Below the pieces are notes generated by a model. That model was not told where the DNA came from. It was given only the letters and a program-made list of their open reading frames with translations, and did not search any database. From Legionella saoudiensis (GTDB lineage Bacteria > Pseudomonadota > Gammaproteobacteria > Legionellales > Legionellaceae), in assembly GCF_001465875.1 (NCBI RefSeq), contig NZ_LN901321.1, positions 342,689-406,688 on the forward strand: a DNA stretch of 64,000 nt. The letters are read 5' to 3'. Of this stretch, positions 36,344 through 45,791 are shown piece after piece; the first letter of the stretch is position 1, and every line of letters starts with the position of its first letter. Made by a program: the position numbers and the translations under genes.

Positions 36344-37570
36344 ATGTTTGAATTAGCTCATTTGGATAAGGGCAGTTTTCATCAGCAATTCCTCAAGTTT
36401 CGTATAAAGTATTATTTTAACGAGACGAAAGAGTTTCTTGCTCGTCACAAATTATTATCAGTTTTTATCATTTGTTTATTAGCGCCTGGAGTGGAGCATA
36501 TTCAAGCAATAGGCTTTCCCTTTTATGCTCTTATTGATCCAACTAATACATTAAAAGAAAAACTCATTTATTTAATTTTATTACTTACCTTCTTATTGGC
36601 AATGACTAAAACTCAACTGTCCTTTATCCGCGGAGGAGAACTTAGGGAATATTTGCACACCTTGCATATCTCATCGCACACGTATAAGAAAATAGATTTT
36701 ATTATTCTCCTTTTATCACTAAATATTGTCTGGATGGCTGTTTTTTTTGGGGCTGCGAGTATCCTGCACTATGCTAAAGAACCCTTATTTGTTTTATCCC
36801 AATACAGCTTATACACGTCCATGATATTAACAATAGTCACTTTATTATTGAATTATCTTTATCGAAAAATAGCGAATGGTATTTTATTGTTTTCTGCATT
36901 AATACTTATTGTTTGGAGTTCAGTGCAGGCGAGTTGGCTTGTAAATTATGGTGTTAGTAGCCTGGTAATAGTACTAAGTGTATTAACCATTTGGACTGTG
37001 CAACCTTTTGTGCGCGCGAGAAATCATTTATTTAAAATGCCCCGGTTCCAGGTAGGGGAGAACAACAAATGTAAAAAAATATTCATTATCCAATTAGCCG
37101 CTTTAAGAGCAAATAAAAGAGTATTGATAACACGATTACTTTTCTGCTTTGCTATAACTGGAGTCATTTTACAGGTACCTAATCGAGAGGGAATGCTTCT
37201 GATTTTAGTAGGTTTGCAAACTTATATCCTATCTACGCTGTTTGCTCTTTTTGAAAAAGGAAAACAAGATTACGCTGTATTCCATAAGGTTTTTCCATAT
37301 CAGCAACAAATTAATTTTGTAAAAGAAGTATGTATTGCTTTGCTCTTGTTATTTATTATTTTAGTTCCAGTTTTTTTCTATTATCTTTTCATTTTTGAAA
37401 AATACTTTTTATGGTTCTCACTAATGGGGGCGATGAGTTCTGTAGGGTTGATAATTAATCGTATTTTTTATGCGCGATCATTACGTTTTTGTTTATTTTC
37501 CACAATGCTAACTACTATGGGTAGTTGCGTGGTGCAATATCATATTTTGGGAGCCTGTTTTGGAGCGTAA
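36344..37570 (+). CDS. ABC transporter membrane protein, ABC-2-like
   Basis: A 408-residue inner-membrane protein with roughly ten hydrophobic spans and little sequence otherwise recognisable. The following ATPase gene overlaps it by 11 bases, so it is the permease of a two-gene exporter. The N-terminal cytosolic helix (FELAHLDKGSFHQQFLKFR) precedes the first span. No strong ribosome binding site is seen. The substrate is unknown; no peptide, polysaccharide or resistance gene is adjacent. Confidence 0.8.
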   Translation: MFELAHLDKGSFHQQFLKFRIKYYFNETKEFLARHKLLSVFIICLLAPGVEHIQAIGFPFYALIDPTNTLKEKLIYLILLLTFLLAMTKTQLSFIRGGELREYLHTLHISSHTYKKIDFIILLLSLNIVWMAVFFGAASILHYAKEPLFVLSQYSLYTSMILTIVTLLLNYLYRKIANGILLFSALILIVWSSVQASWLVNYGVSSLVIVLSVLTIWTVQPFVRARNHLFKMPRFQVGENNKCKKIFIIQLAALRANKRVLITRLLFCFAITGVILQVPNREGMLLILVGLQTYILSTLFALFEKGKQDYAVFHKVFPYQQQINFVKEVCIALLLLFIILVPVFFYYLFIFEKYFLWFSLMGAMSSVGLIINRIFYARSLRFCLFSTMLTTMGSCVVQYHILGACFGA

Positions 37571-38201
37571 TATTAAATTGCAAAAGATTTATAAATCTTT
37601 TGCAAATAAAGTTTTGTTTGCAGATTTATCTTATACCTTCCATCAGCAGGTGTACCATATTATAGGAAAGAATGGTGCTGGCAAATCAACCTTGTTACGT
37701 TTAATCGTTGGTTTAGATACTCCCGATTCAGGTTGCATCGTGCTGAATGATAATCATGTAGTAAGAGAAAATAGTGTTAATGCAAAAAAATTGTTTTATG
37801 TTCCTGATGATTTGGCTATTTATCCTTTCTTAACCGGAAGTGAGTTTCTATTGTGGCTTGCAAAAGCAAGAACAAACAATAGTGCAGAAATTAATTCGCT
37901 TCTTGAGCAATTTGAATTAGAGCAGCATGCGCATACTAAAATTGCCGATATGTCGTTTGGTACAAAAAAGAAATTTCTTTTAAGTTCCGCGCTGATTGGG
38001 CAGCCTGATTTTATTATTTTAGATGAACCTTTAAATGGTTTGGATAAAAATGCTCAGCAGGTATTATTGGCGATATTAGCAGAAAAGGCGGCTCATTGTG
38101 GTATTTTATTAACCACGCATCATGATGCTCATCTTGAACGTTTAAATCCAGTAAAGGTAGAGGTACAGCGCCAGCGGTTAGAACTGGAGAGCCTGGTTTA
38201 A
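37560..38201 (+). CDS. ABC transporter ATP-binding protein
   Basis: A 213-residue ATPase. Walker A is GKNGAGKST, Walker B FIILDEPLNGLD, and the switch histidine is in LLTTHHD. The family signature LSGGQ is replaced by MSFGTKKKFLL, as in some ABC-2 exporters. The start is TTG at 37560, inside the permease gene. The pair probably forms an exporter; the substrate is not predictable. Confidence 0.88.
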   Translation: MERNIKLQKIYKSFANKVLFADLSYTFHQQVYHIIGKNGAGKSTLLRLIVGLDTPDSGCIVLNDNHVVRENSVNAKKLFYVPDDLAIYPFLTGSEFLLWLAKARTNNSAEINSLLEQFELEQHAHTKIADMSFGTKKKFLLSSALIGQPDFIILDEPLNGLDKNAQQVLLAILAEKAAHCGILLTTHHDAHLERLNPVKVEVQRQRLELESLV

Positions 38202-38219
38202 CATGCCTTCCGCCGCCGC

Positions 38220-38241
38220 AAAACTCAATGTGTTGGGTTTT
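38220..38241 (+). terminator. Hairpin after the ABC transporter pair
   Basis: AAAACTCAA (38220-38228) pairs with TTGGGTTTT (38233-38241), including one G-T wobble, around TGTG. The T stretch is part of the stem. Confidence 0.4.
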
Positions 38242-38307
38242 GATCTGGCTTACACATCTTAACTTAATCGAGCGCCTTAAAAAGATGAGGTTGCGCTACT
38301 AGCTATT

Positions 38308-39171
38308 TTAGCGTGAGACACTGGGTGTCTGTGCATCATTTAATAAGAACTTCCAAGTAGGACTCTTTAATGCCCCTCGATACAATCCAAAAGCCTTATC
38401 CGTTTTCTTCTGCTCAATAAACACAAACTCTTGGGAGTTAATCCAAAAAGGGCTCCAGGCAAGCATTCCCTTAGGACTAATACGCGTAACTTTTTCCAAA
38501 TTAACATCAAAGGTCCATAATTCGGTTGGTGCTCCCTCCCAACTTGCTACAGGAGAATTCTCATCCATATCGACATCCATAATTAACATCTCCCCATTGG
38601 GCGAGGCATTAAGCTGGGAGCCACTGCTCATACTCCCTTTAGGGATAAGGGTATCAATACGCCATTTTTTGATTAAGGTCCCCTTTAAATCTAACCAGTA
38701 AATGAAATACAAGTCATGGCTAAAAAAGGAAGTACCATTACTAGCCCAAGTTGGTCTATATACATTTTCAGTGTTTTTAATGGTGCGATACCCGGTGTCA
38801 TCAGCATTGATTAATCCTATGTACCATTCATTATCAATAAAGGTATTGAACAGTAGCTGTTTACTATCAGGAGACCACACTGGATTAAAGTTGTTTTGCG
38901 AGGGGATATTTTTTAAACGGGTTATTTTCCCCGATTCAAGCGCTAATAATACCAGGTAACGATTTGTAGATTGATTGTTATCCGCTATATTGTAGGCGAT
39001 GAATTTTCCATCAGGAGATATTTGGGGCATATATCCTTCAGCAACTTTTCTCGCATGGCTGCCATCAATATTGGCCGTCCAAATAGAGCCCGTACGTTCA
39101 AAGGCAAGAATAGGTTGGGCTTGAGCAAAGGCGCAGCAGATTAAAGACAACAGGAAAAAATAAATTTTCAT
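38308..39171 (-). CDS. Periplasmic TolB-like beta-propeller protein
   Basis: A 287-residue protein with a Sec signal peptide (MKIYFFLLSLICCAFAQA). The body has repeated propeller blades with the WD40-like pattern ISPDGKFIAYN, WSPDSKQLLFN, ASPNGEMLIMD and WSPFWINSQEFVF. It resembles the C-terminal domain of TolB without TolB's N-terminal domain, so it is not TolB itself. The ATG at 39171 is chosen because it starts the signal peptide. It lies 13 bases after the EamA-type gene and is probably co-transcribed. Confidence 0.82.
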   Translation of the reverse strand: MKIYFFLLSLICCAFAQAQPILAFERTGSIWTANIDGSHARKVAEGYMPQISPDGKFIAYNIADNNQSTNRYLVLLALESGKITRLKNIPSQNNFNPVWSPDSKQLLFNTFIDNEWYIGLINADDTGYRTIKNTENVYRPTWASNGTSFFSHDLYFIYWLDLKGTLIKKWRIDTLIPKGSMSSGSQLNASPNGEMLIMDVDMDENSPVASWEGAPTELWTFDVNLEKVTRISPKGMLAWSPFWINSQEFVFIEQKKTDKAFGLYRGALKSPTWKFLLNDAQTPSVSR

Positions 39172-39184
39172 AAAATTTCCAAAA

Positions 39185-39604
39185 TCATTCAGTAGCAAAT
39201 AAGATCAAGGCAACAATGGCAAAGCCCATACCTAATATTTGTTTTAAGGTTAAACTTTGCTTTAAGAATATCATGCATAGTATCAGTGTAATCATCGGAT
39301 ACATTGAGGTAACTAAAACCACCGGCATGGTTGGCCCATTGCGCAAGGCTAAAATAAAGAAAATACAGGCAATGCCACTAGCTAAGCCATTTAGCAGCCC
39401 ATAAAGCCCTCCTTTTGCATGCAAATCAGGTCGAAACCCCAGCAGCATTAAGGCAATAAGCCCTGAAATGAGTACTCCTAAACTGGAATAAAAGGTAATG
39501 GAAAGTGGACTAATAAAATTGGATGCTCTCGTTCCCCAATATCCCCAGGCGCCATAGAGGAGCAGGGCAATTAACGATGGGAAATACCATGAACTAAGAT
39601 TCAT
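39185..39604 (-). CDS. Small EamA/DMT-family transporter
   Basis: A 139-residue membrane protein with about five spans and one EamA domain, half the length of the usual ten-span drug/metabolite transporters. The end (LTLKQILGMGFAIVALILFA) is typical of the family. Single-domain members act as dimers. The substrate is unknown. It reads divergently from lolC across a 262-base spacer that holds paired DnaA boxes. Confidence 0.85.
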   Translation of the reverse strand: MNLSSWYFPSLIALLLYGAWGYWGTRASNFISPLSITFYSSLGVLISGLIALMLLGFRPDLHAKGGLYGLLNGLASGIACIFFILALRNGPTMPVVLVTSMYPMITLILCMIFLKQSLTLKQILGMGFAIVALILFATE

Positions 39605-39734
39605 TCACTTTACCTTATTGGATTGAGTGCTTTTAGTTTGTACAGAATACCTGTTAGTTTATTAAATTAATACTATTAAATAAAAAAATATGCCGATTTG
39701 TCTCTTAATTATTTCATCTGAATGCCATAAAAAG

Positions 39735-39757
39735 ATATCCACAAATTCTGTGGATAA
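39735..39757. promoter_or_regulatory. Inverted pair of DnaA boxes
   Basis: ATATCCACA (39735-39743, one mismatch) and TGTGGATAA (39749-39757, a perfect TTATCCACA on the other strand) form an exact 8-bp inverted repeat around AATTC. They lie in AT-rich DNA between the EamA gene and lolC. Confidence 0.6.
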
Positions 39758-39866
39758 GTGTGTGAGTTAGCTGATAATGAAATAATTAATTTGTGATGGG
39801 GTATTAACTATATCGCTGGGCTGTGTTTTTCTCTACAATAAGTCTTTAACCAAAATTCAAGCAATT

Positions 39867-41111
39867 ATGTTTAAACCACTAGCCCTATTTATGGGGTTAC
39901 GCTACACGCGTTCCCGGAAGAAAAACCATTTTGTGTCATTTATTTCTTTGAGCTCAATGTTGGGTATTGGCATTGGGGTAATGGTGCTGGTTACTGTTTT
40001 ATCGGTAATGAATGGTTTTGATGAGCAAATACACAATCGTTTTTTTGGTATGGCTCCTGAAATTACGGTTACAGGCCCTAATGAGCGTTTAAGTAATTGG
40101 CCTGCCGTTGAGGAAAAAATTCGCACGATTCCTGAAATTAAATCCGTTGCACCTTATGTTGGCGGTCAGGGACTGTTAGTTCATGATGGTCAGGTTTTAC
40201 CGATAGTATTAACCGGCGTGCTGCCTTCAGCAGAGGAAAATATCACCCATTTAAAAGATAAATTACTGGGTGGTAGCGTTGATAACCTAAACCATTTTGG
40301 CATTATCTTGGGTAAAAACATAGCTGATACCATGGGCGCCATGATTGGAGATAAAGTAACGGTAATGATCCCGCAAGCAACCGTGAACCCGACAGGCATG
40401 ATTCCCCGTTTTAAACGCTTTACGGTTGTTGGTGTGTTTTCTGCGGGTACGGGGTTTAATTTTGATACCCGCTTAGCATTCATCAATATGGAGGATGCAC
40501 AAAAGCTTTTTCAAATGGGCGATGATGTTACTGGCCTGAAAATGAAAATTAATAACGTATATCAAGCACCGGAGCTATCTATACGTTTATCCCATTTATT
40601 AGGTGATGAGTATCAAGCAGGCAATTGGACAGAGCAGTATGGGGCATTCTTCGAAGCAGTGAAGATGGAAAAAACCATGATGTTCATGATCTTATTGCTC
40701 ATCATTGCGGTAGCTGCATTTAATTTAGTCTCATCCCTGGTAATGGTAGTCAATGATAAACAGGCAGAAATTGCAATTTTACGGACAATTGGGGCTACAC
40801 CCGCGACCATACTTTGGACCTTTATCGTGCAAGGGATGATGGTAGGGATTGTTGGGACAGTTTTAGGCTTAATAGGTGGTTTACTGTTGGCGGATAATGC
40901 CACTACTATAGTGAATCATTTACAAACCTGGTTCCATTTTAAGGTCTTATCGTCCAGCATTTATTTTGTGGATTATTTACCTTCTAAAATCATGTTTAGC
41001 GACATCTGGAAAGTATGTGTGATGGCATTGTTAATGAGCTTCTTGGCAACTATATATCCGGCCTGGCGCGCTTCAAAAACTGTAATCGCGGAGGCTTTGC
41101 ATTATGAATGA
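39867..41111 (+). CDS. lolC: Lipoprotein-releasing ABC transporter permease LolC/E
   Basis: Extracts lipoproteins from the inner membrane for transfer to LolA. The 414-residue protein starts [26 protein letters not shown], typical of LolC/E, with a first span, a large periplasmic domain (about 50-265), and three C-terminal spans containing [15 protein letters not shown]. lolD follows with an 8-base overlap, and no second permease (lolE) is present, so a single LolF-type permease may form a homodimer. Confidence 0.93.
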   Translation: MFKPLALFMGLRYTRSRKKNHFVSFISLSSMLGIGIGVMVLVTVLSVMNGFDEQIHNRFFGMAPEITVTGPNERLSNWPAVEEKIRTIPEIKSVAPYVGGQGLLVHDGQVLPIVLTGVLPSAEENITHLKDKLLGGSVDNLNHFGIILGKNIADTMGAMIGDKVTVMIPQATVNPTGMIPRFKRFTVVGVFSAGTGFNFDTRLAFINMEDAQKLFQMGDDVTGLKMKINNVYQAPELSIRLSHLLGDEYQAGNWTEQYGAFFEAVKMEKTMMFMILLLIIAVAAFNLVSSLVMVVNDKQAEIAILRTIGATPATILWTFIVQGMMVGIVGTVLGLIGGLLLADNATTIVNHLQTWFHFKVLSSSIYFVDYLPSKIMFSDIWKVCVMALLMSFLATIYPAWRASKTVIAEALHYE

Positions 41112-41781
41112 TATTATTTTAAGCACTAAACAACTTTATAAATCTTATAATGATGGGAACTCGAAAGTAGAGGTACTGCGAGGAATCGATATATCCATTG
41201 CTCGCGGTGAACGAGTGGCTATTATTGGCCCTTCGGGTTCCGGAAAGAGTACGCTTTTACATTTATTAGGTGGTTTGGATAAGCCGACCAGCGGCGAGGT
41301 AGTGGTTAATGAGGTGAATTGGCAAAAACTTAGTGAAAAACGCCGTTGCCAATTACGCAACAAGGGTTTAGGGTTTATTTACCAGTTCCATCATTTACTA
41401 CCTGAATTTAGTGCCTTAGAAAATGTATGTATGCCATTATTATTGGCGAATAGCTCTATAAATGAGGCTCAAGAAAAAGCAAGTACAATTCTTGAGGCAG
41501 TAGGTCTTGGGGCAAGAAAAGAGCATAAACCATCACAGCTATCTGGCGGTGAGCGTCAACGCGTAGCTATTGCGCGTGCTTTAGTGCATCAACCTTATTG
41601 TGTATTAGCGGATGAACCTACAGGAAACTTGGATCAGACAACAGCAACTAAGGTTTTTGACTTGATGTTGGAGTTAAATAAAAAAATGAATACCGCCCTG
41701 GTTATTGTGACGCATGATCAACAACTTGCACAACGGATGGATAGAGTACTGGTTTTGGGAGAAGGGACTTTATCAAGTTAA
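41104..41781 (+). CDS. lolD: Lipoprotein-releasing ABC transporter ATPase LolD
   Basis: The 225-residue ATPase of the Lol complex. Walker A is GPSGSGKST, the signature is [15 protein letters not shown], Walker [12 protein letters not shown]. The LolD-type [20 protein letters not shown] contains the Q-loop and the LolD motif. It overlaps lolC by 8 bases. Confidence 0.95.
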   Translation: MNDIILSTKQLYKSYNDGNSKVEVLRGIDISIARGERVAIIGPSGSGKSTLLHLLGGLDKPTSGEVVVNEVNWQKLSEKRRCQLRNKGLGFIYQFHHLLPEFSALENVCMPLLLANSSINEAQEKASTILEAVGLGARKEHKPSQLSGGERQRVAIARALVHQPYCVLADEPTGNLDQTTATKVFDLMLELNKKMNTALVIVTHDQQLAQRMDRVLVLGEGTLSS

Positions 41782-41810
41782 TGTATTTTAATCGATAGGG
41801 AGTAATCAAT

Positions 41811-42056
41811 ATGGGTCTTAACGATGGAAAAGCACAAAGCGCGAAGTTAACCACTATTAAATTGAATGGAGGAAAGCGGCAACGTTCTGCATCAGAGGGA
41901 TTTGACCGTGCACAGTATGATTTGAAAGATTTTGGCACCGTAATACCTGTTCCCCCTAAATCTTCAACCCATGGCTTTTTATCGCATAAAAGCCGACCTA
42001 CCACACCAACAAATTCACCAGCTCCTGAGCCTAGTCCTATGAGCTACAATAATTAA
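41811..42056 (+). CDS. Small basic, proline-rich protein
   Basis: An 81-residue hydrophilic protein with no predicted fold. The N-terminal half is basic (AKLTTIKLNGGKRQRSAS), the C-terminal half Pro/Ser/Thr-rich (TTPTNSPAPEPSPMS). GGGAG lies well placed before the ATG. No family is recognised. It sits 29 bases after lolD and is followed by a CCTGG-type hairpin. It could be a small effector or a minor protein. Confidence 0.6.
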   Translation: MGLNDGKAQSAKLTTIKLNGGKRQRSASEGFDRAQYDLKDFGTVIPVPPKSSTHGFLSHKSRPTTPTNSPAPEPSPMSYNN

Positions 42057-42074
42057 TACTCTTAAAGCCATGTC

Positions 42075-42096
42075 GCCTGGTTATTTGCAACCAGGC
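42075..42096. terminator. CCTGG-type hairpin between convergent genes
   Basis: GCCTGG (42075-42080) pairs with CCAGGC (42091-42096) around TTATTTGCAA. It is related to the dyads at 30207 and 59543, and lies between the small basic gene and asnS, so it could end both. Confidence 0.6.
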
Positions 42097-42109
42097 ACAC
42101 GTTTGAATT

Positions 42110-43513
42110 TTAATAATCAGCATGCCCTGGTGTGCGCGGGAATGGGATCACATCACGTACGTTTGCTAAACCAGTTACATAACTAACTAAACGCTCAAAG
42201 CCCAAGCCAAAGCCGGCATGAGGAACACTGCCATAACGGCGTAAATCTCGATACCACTGATAGCTCTCTTTATTAAGGTTGCACTCTTCAAGGCGCCGGT
42301 CGAAAATCTCCAGACGATCTTCACGTTGGCTTCCACCAATAATTTCGCCAATTCCAGGAGCTAACACATCCATTGCGGCAACTGTTTTACCATCATCGTT
42401 AAGACGCATGTAGAAGCTTTTTATGTCCTGTGGGTAGTTGGTCAAAATCACTGGTTTTTTACAGTGAACTTCAGCCAAGTAGCGCTCATGTTCTGATTGT
42501 AAATCTAGCCCCCAACTAACAGGGAACTCAAATTTTTGTCCTGATTTTTCCAGAACCTTAATCGCATCTGTATAAGTCATTATCTCGAAATCAGAGTTAA
42601 CGATATGTTCTAGACGCTCTATACATCCAGGCGCAACAAATTGATTGAAAAATTCCATATCATCAAGACGTTCATCCAGTACCGCTTTACATAAATAGCG
42701 CAGCATATTTTGACTGAGGTCACAAATATCATGAAGGGTTGCAAAAGCTACCTCAGGCTCAATCATCCAAAACTCCGCTAAATGGCGGCTTGTATTGGAG
42801 TTTTCGGCACGGAAGGTTGGTCCAAAGGTATATACCTTAGACATCGCTAAGCAATAGGCCTCCAAGTTTAATTGGCCGGATACAGTTAAGAAGGACTCTT
42901 TACCAAAGAAATCTTTACTAAAATCAATTTGTCCTTGAGCATTTTTAGGAGGATTCACTAAGTCTAAGGTGGACACACGGAACATTTCCCCTGCACCTTC
43001 ACAATCACTTGAGGTAATAATGGGGGTATGAATCCAGAAATAGCCTTGCTCATGGAAAAATCGATGCACTGCCTGAGATAGGCAATGGCGAATGCGGGTC
43101 ACCGCACTAATGGTATTCGTGCGAGGGCGTAAGTGGGCAACCTCTCGTAAAAATTCTAGAGTATGGCGTTTGGCTTGAATAGGATAAGTGTCAGGGTTTT
43201 CTACCCAACCAACAACAGTAATATGCTCTGCTTGAATTTCAAAAGATTGGCCTTTACCCTGAGAGGCAACTAATTTACCACGCGCGATGATGGAACAACC
43301 CGCATTAAGCTTAGTAACTTCATCCTGATAATTTGACAACACGTCAGTGGCTACAATTTGAATCGGTGCAAAGCAGGAGCCATCATGCAGGCTAATGAAG
43401 GATAAGCCTGCTTTTGAATCACGACGGGTTTTAACCCAGCCTCTTACTGTAACTTGCTCATCTACGCTGACTGCACCATCTAAACATTCTTTGATGGTAA
43501 AAACTTCTGCCAT
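42110..43513 (-). CDS. asnS: Asparaginyl-tRNA synthetase
   Basis: Class IIb synthetase charging tRNA-Asn. The 467-residue protein has the N-terminal OB-fold ([20 protein letters not shown]), motif 2 ([21 protein letters not shown]) and motif 3 ([15 protein letters not shown]), with asparagine-type [10 protein letters not shown]. Size matches the family. It is a single gene, divergent from the secreted-protein gene. Confidence 0.96.
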   Translation of the reverse strand: MAEVFTIKECLDGAVSVDEQVTVRGWVKTRRDSKAGLSFISLHDGSCFAPIQIVATDVLSNYQDEVTKLNAGCSIIARGKLVASQGKGQSFEIQAEHITVVGWVENPDTYPIQAKRHTLEFLREVAHLRPRTNTISAVTRIRHCLSQAVHRFFHEQGYFWIHTPIITSSDCEGAGEMFRVSTLDLVNPPKNAQGQIDFSKDFFGKESFLTVSGQLNLEAYCLAMSKVYTFGPTFRAENSNTSRHLAEFWMIEPEVAFATLHDICDLSQNMLRYLCKAVLDERLDDMEFFNQFVAPGCIERLEHIVNSDFEIMTYTDAIKVLEKSGQKFEFPVSWGLDLQSEHERYLAEVHCKKPVILTNYPQDIKSFYMRLNDDGKTVAAMDVLAPGIGEIIGGSQREDRLEIFDRRLEECNLNKESYQWYRDLRRYGSVPHAGFGLGFERLVSYVTGLANVRDVIPFPRTPGHADY

Positions 43514-43578
43514 TTTTTATTCCTGTAGTTGAATATAATATGCGATGATACACTAAATAAAATCCGTGAGGGAGCATT

Positions 43579-44139
43579 ATGAAGCAAAGAGTTTTATTTG
43601 CATTATTATTTTGTTGTTCGACCTTGATACAGGCTAAAGATACTGTGTTGAAACTATACAGACCTTATGGCGAGGCTACCGGCCAGGTAATGCCTATCGT
43701 AAAACGCACTGTTGGGGGATATTGTCTGTCGCAATCACGGATTATTGTACGGGAGGATGCGTGGCGTTGTGAGGCTGAAGGTAAAACCTATGATCCTTGT
43801 TTTGTTAAAGCGGGAACTAATCGAAAAGAAGCTTTGTGCCCACAATCACCTTGGGTTGCAGACAGCGTACAAATTAATGTATCTGTCCCTTTAAATAATG
43901 CACAAAACGAGACGCTTGACATGTCTCGTACTTATCCCTGGGGGATTGAGTTATCTAATGGAGAGCGCTGTTTAGCGATTTATTCAAACGAAGTTTATGA
44001 TGAAATGCCGGTTCGATATCGTTGTACTAACGAAAATCTATTATTAGGTTATTTACAACGTTGTAAAACCACTTGGAGCATGTTGGAAAAAACGCCAGAG
44101 GGAGTGGTAACCTCGGAGTTAGCAAAGGCTTGGTTTTAA
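43579..44139 (+). CDS. Secreted cysteine-containing protein of unknown function
   Basis: A 186-residue protein with a Sec signal peptide (MKQRVLFALLFCCSTLIQA, cleavage before KDTV). The mature part has about seven cysteines (GGYCLS, WRCEA, YDPCFV, ALCPQS, ERCLAI, RYRCTN, QRCKTT), probably disulfide-bonded in the periplasm. It is beta-rich with no family recognised. GAGGGAGC precedes the ATG. The gene is convergent with maiA. Confidence 0.8.
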   Translation: MKQRVLFALLFCCSTLIQAKDTVLKLYRPYGEATGQVMPIVKRTVGGYCLSQSRIIVREDAWRCEAEGKTYDPCFVKAGTNRKEALCPQSPWVADSVQINVSVPLNNAQNETLDMSRTYPWGIELSNGERCLAIYSNEVYDEMPVRYRCTNENLLLGYLQRCKTTWSMLEKTPEGVVTSELAKAWF

Positions 44140-44164
44140 TAAGAGCAATCTAATACTGTATAGC

Positions 44165-44797
44165 CTACGCTTCCTTTGGAGCTGCATCTTGAAAGGCTTT
44201 TAACGCTAAGCAATGAGCATCAATTTCACGGATCAAAGAGTAATCATCCAAAGCAAAATTAAAACGTTTTGCATTAAATACTTGTGGAATAAGGCAAAGA
44301 TCTGCTATTGACACACTATCTCCCACACAAAAAGGTTGGGTGCGTTTGATGGTTTTTAGTTTAGTTTCAAGCGCATCAAATCCTTTTTTTAACCAATGAT
44401 GATACCATTGTGTGACCTGAGAATCGTTCGCATTAAACTCTGCTTTCAACTGACCTAATACTCTTAAATTATTTAATGGATGCATATCACACGCAACCAT
44501 TAATGCCAGGGACCTCACGGTTGCTTTAGCAAAGGGATCTGCGGGCAGTAATGCTGGGGTAGGGTAGGCTTCTTCTAAATATTCGATGATGGCTAAGGAT
44601 TGGTTAATCATCTGCCCATCTAGTTCCAAGCAAGGGACTAACTCTTGTGGGTTGACTTGCTGGTATTCGCGGCTATGCTGCTCACCACCATTATTAACTA
44701 AGTGCACATTAATTTTTTCATAATTAATGCCTTTAAGATTCATCGCAATACGTACGCGATAACAGGCGGTGGAGCGAAAGTAATCGTAAAGTTTCAT
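44165..44797 (-). CDS. maiA: Maleylacetoacetate isomerase
   Basis: GST-fold enzyme (210 residues) converting maleylacetoacetate to fumarylacetoacetate with glutathione. It starts MKLYDYFRSTACYRVRIAMN, the zeta-class active-site segment, with the QELVPCLELDG and QSLAIIEYLEE glutathione site. It is the last gene of the tyrosine degradation operon, 2 bases after the hydrolase. Confidence 0.93.
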   Translation of the reverse strand: MKLYDYFRSTACYRVRIAMNLKGINYEKINVHLVNNGGEQHSREYQQVNPQELVPCLELDGQMINQSLAIIEYLEEAYPTPALLPADPFAKATVRSLALMVACDMHPLNNLRVLGQLKAEFNANDSQVTQWYHHWLKKGFDALETKLKTIKRTQPFCVGDSVSIADLCLIPQVFNAKRFNFALDDYSLIREIDAHCLALKAFQDAAPKEA

Positions 44798-44799
44798 CG

Positions 44800-45783
44800 T
44801 TAAGCCAGCTTCACGGTTTGCTCAATGGCACCAAAAAGACTCTTGCCTTGTTTATCCAGCATTTCAATACGAATAGTATCTCCAAAATGCATAAATGGAG
44901 TTTTGGCTTGACCTTGTTCAATGATTTCCAGCATTCGTTTTTCTGCTATACAGGAAGAACCTTTACTGCGATCTAAATTAGATACAGTTCCTGAGCCAAT
45001 AATCGTTCCTGCACTTAACGCTCTTGTTTTTGCAGCATGTTGCACTAATTCAGTAAATGAAAAGGTCATATCAACGCCCGCATCAGGCTGACCAAATAGT
45101 GTTCCATTTAAATGGCTGAGAAGGGGTAAATGCACACGCTGGCCATCCCAGGATTGTGCAAGCTCATCTGGAGTAATGGCTACTGGGGAGAAACTGCTCG
45201 ATGGTTTTGACTGGAAAAAACCAAAACCTTTGGCCAGTTCTCCAGGGATTAAATTACGTAAAGATACATCGTTAACGAGCATTAGTAATTTAATATGCTT
45301 GCTCGCATCTTCAGCATCTATCCCCATGGGTACATCATCAGTAATCACGGCAACTTCTGCTTCAAAATCAATGCCATAGGCTTCATCTGCAGCAAGAATG
45401 GGATCTCTTGGGCCAAGGAAGGTATCAGAGCCTCCTTGATACATCAAAGGATTAGTCCAGAAATCTTCGGGCATTTCTGCGCCGCGCGCTTTGCGGACTA
45501 ATTCAACATGGTTAACATACGCACTACCATCAGCCCATTGATACGCACGGGGCAGAGGTGAAGTACAGTGTTTGGGATCGAATGCAAAGGTATTTTCTAA
45601 ACACTGTTCATTCAACTGTTGGTATATTTTTTGTAGTTCAGGTTCAACCTGCTGCCAATAATCCAGCGCGTATTGCATATTACCTGCAATGTGTGGAACG
45701 CGTATGGCATGGGTCAATGCTTGATTGACCACACATAATTCCCCATCTCGTGAAGAGGCTGATTTTAATGTCGCTAATTTCAT
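44800..45783 (-). CDS. Fumarylacetoacetate hydrolase family protein
   Basis: The 327-residue enzyme should split fumarylacetoacetate to fumarate and acetoacetate. The metal ligands fall in IDFEAEVAVI and LLMLVNDVSLRNL, and TIIGSGTVSNLDR is a family signature. It lies between lly and maiA, which supports this substrate over the many other FAH-family activities. The gap to lly is 8 bases. Confidence 0.92.
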   Translation of the reverse strand: MKLATLKSASSRDGELCVVNQALTHAIRVPHIAGNMQYALDYWQQVEPELQKIYQQLNEQCLENTFAFDPKHCTSPLPRAYQWADGSAYVNHVELVRKARGAEMPEDFWTNPLMYQGGSDTFLGPRDPILAADEAYGIDFEAEVAVITDDVPMGIDAEDASKHIKLLMLVNDVSLRNLIPGELAKGFGFFQSKPSSSFSPVAITPDELAQSWDGQRVHLPLLSHLNGTLFGQPDAGVDMTFSFTELVQHAAKTRALSAGTIIGSGTVSNLDRSKGSSCIAEKRMLEIIEQGQAKTPFMHFGDTIRIEMLDKQGKSLFGAIEQTVKLA

Positions 45784-45791
45784 AGGGACTC

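Noticed and set aside
39735..39757. Replication origin
   Set aside because: Only two DnaA boxes, and no dnaA, dnaN, gyrB or rpmH nearby; kept as a possible regulatory site.
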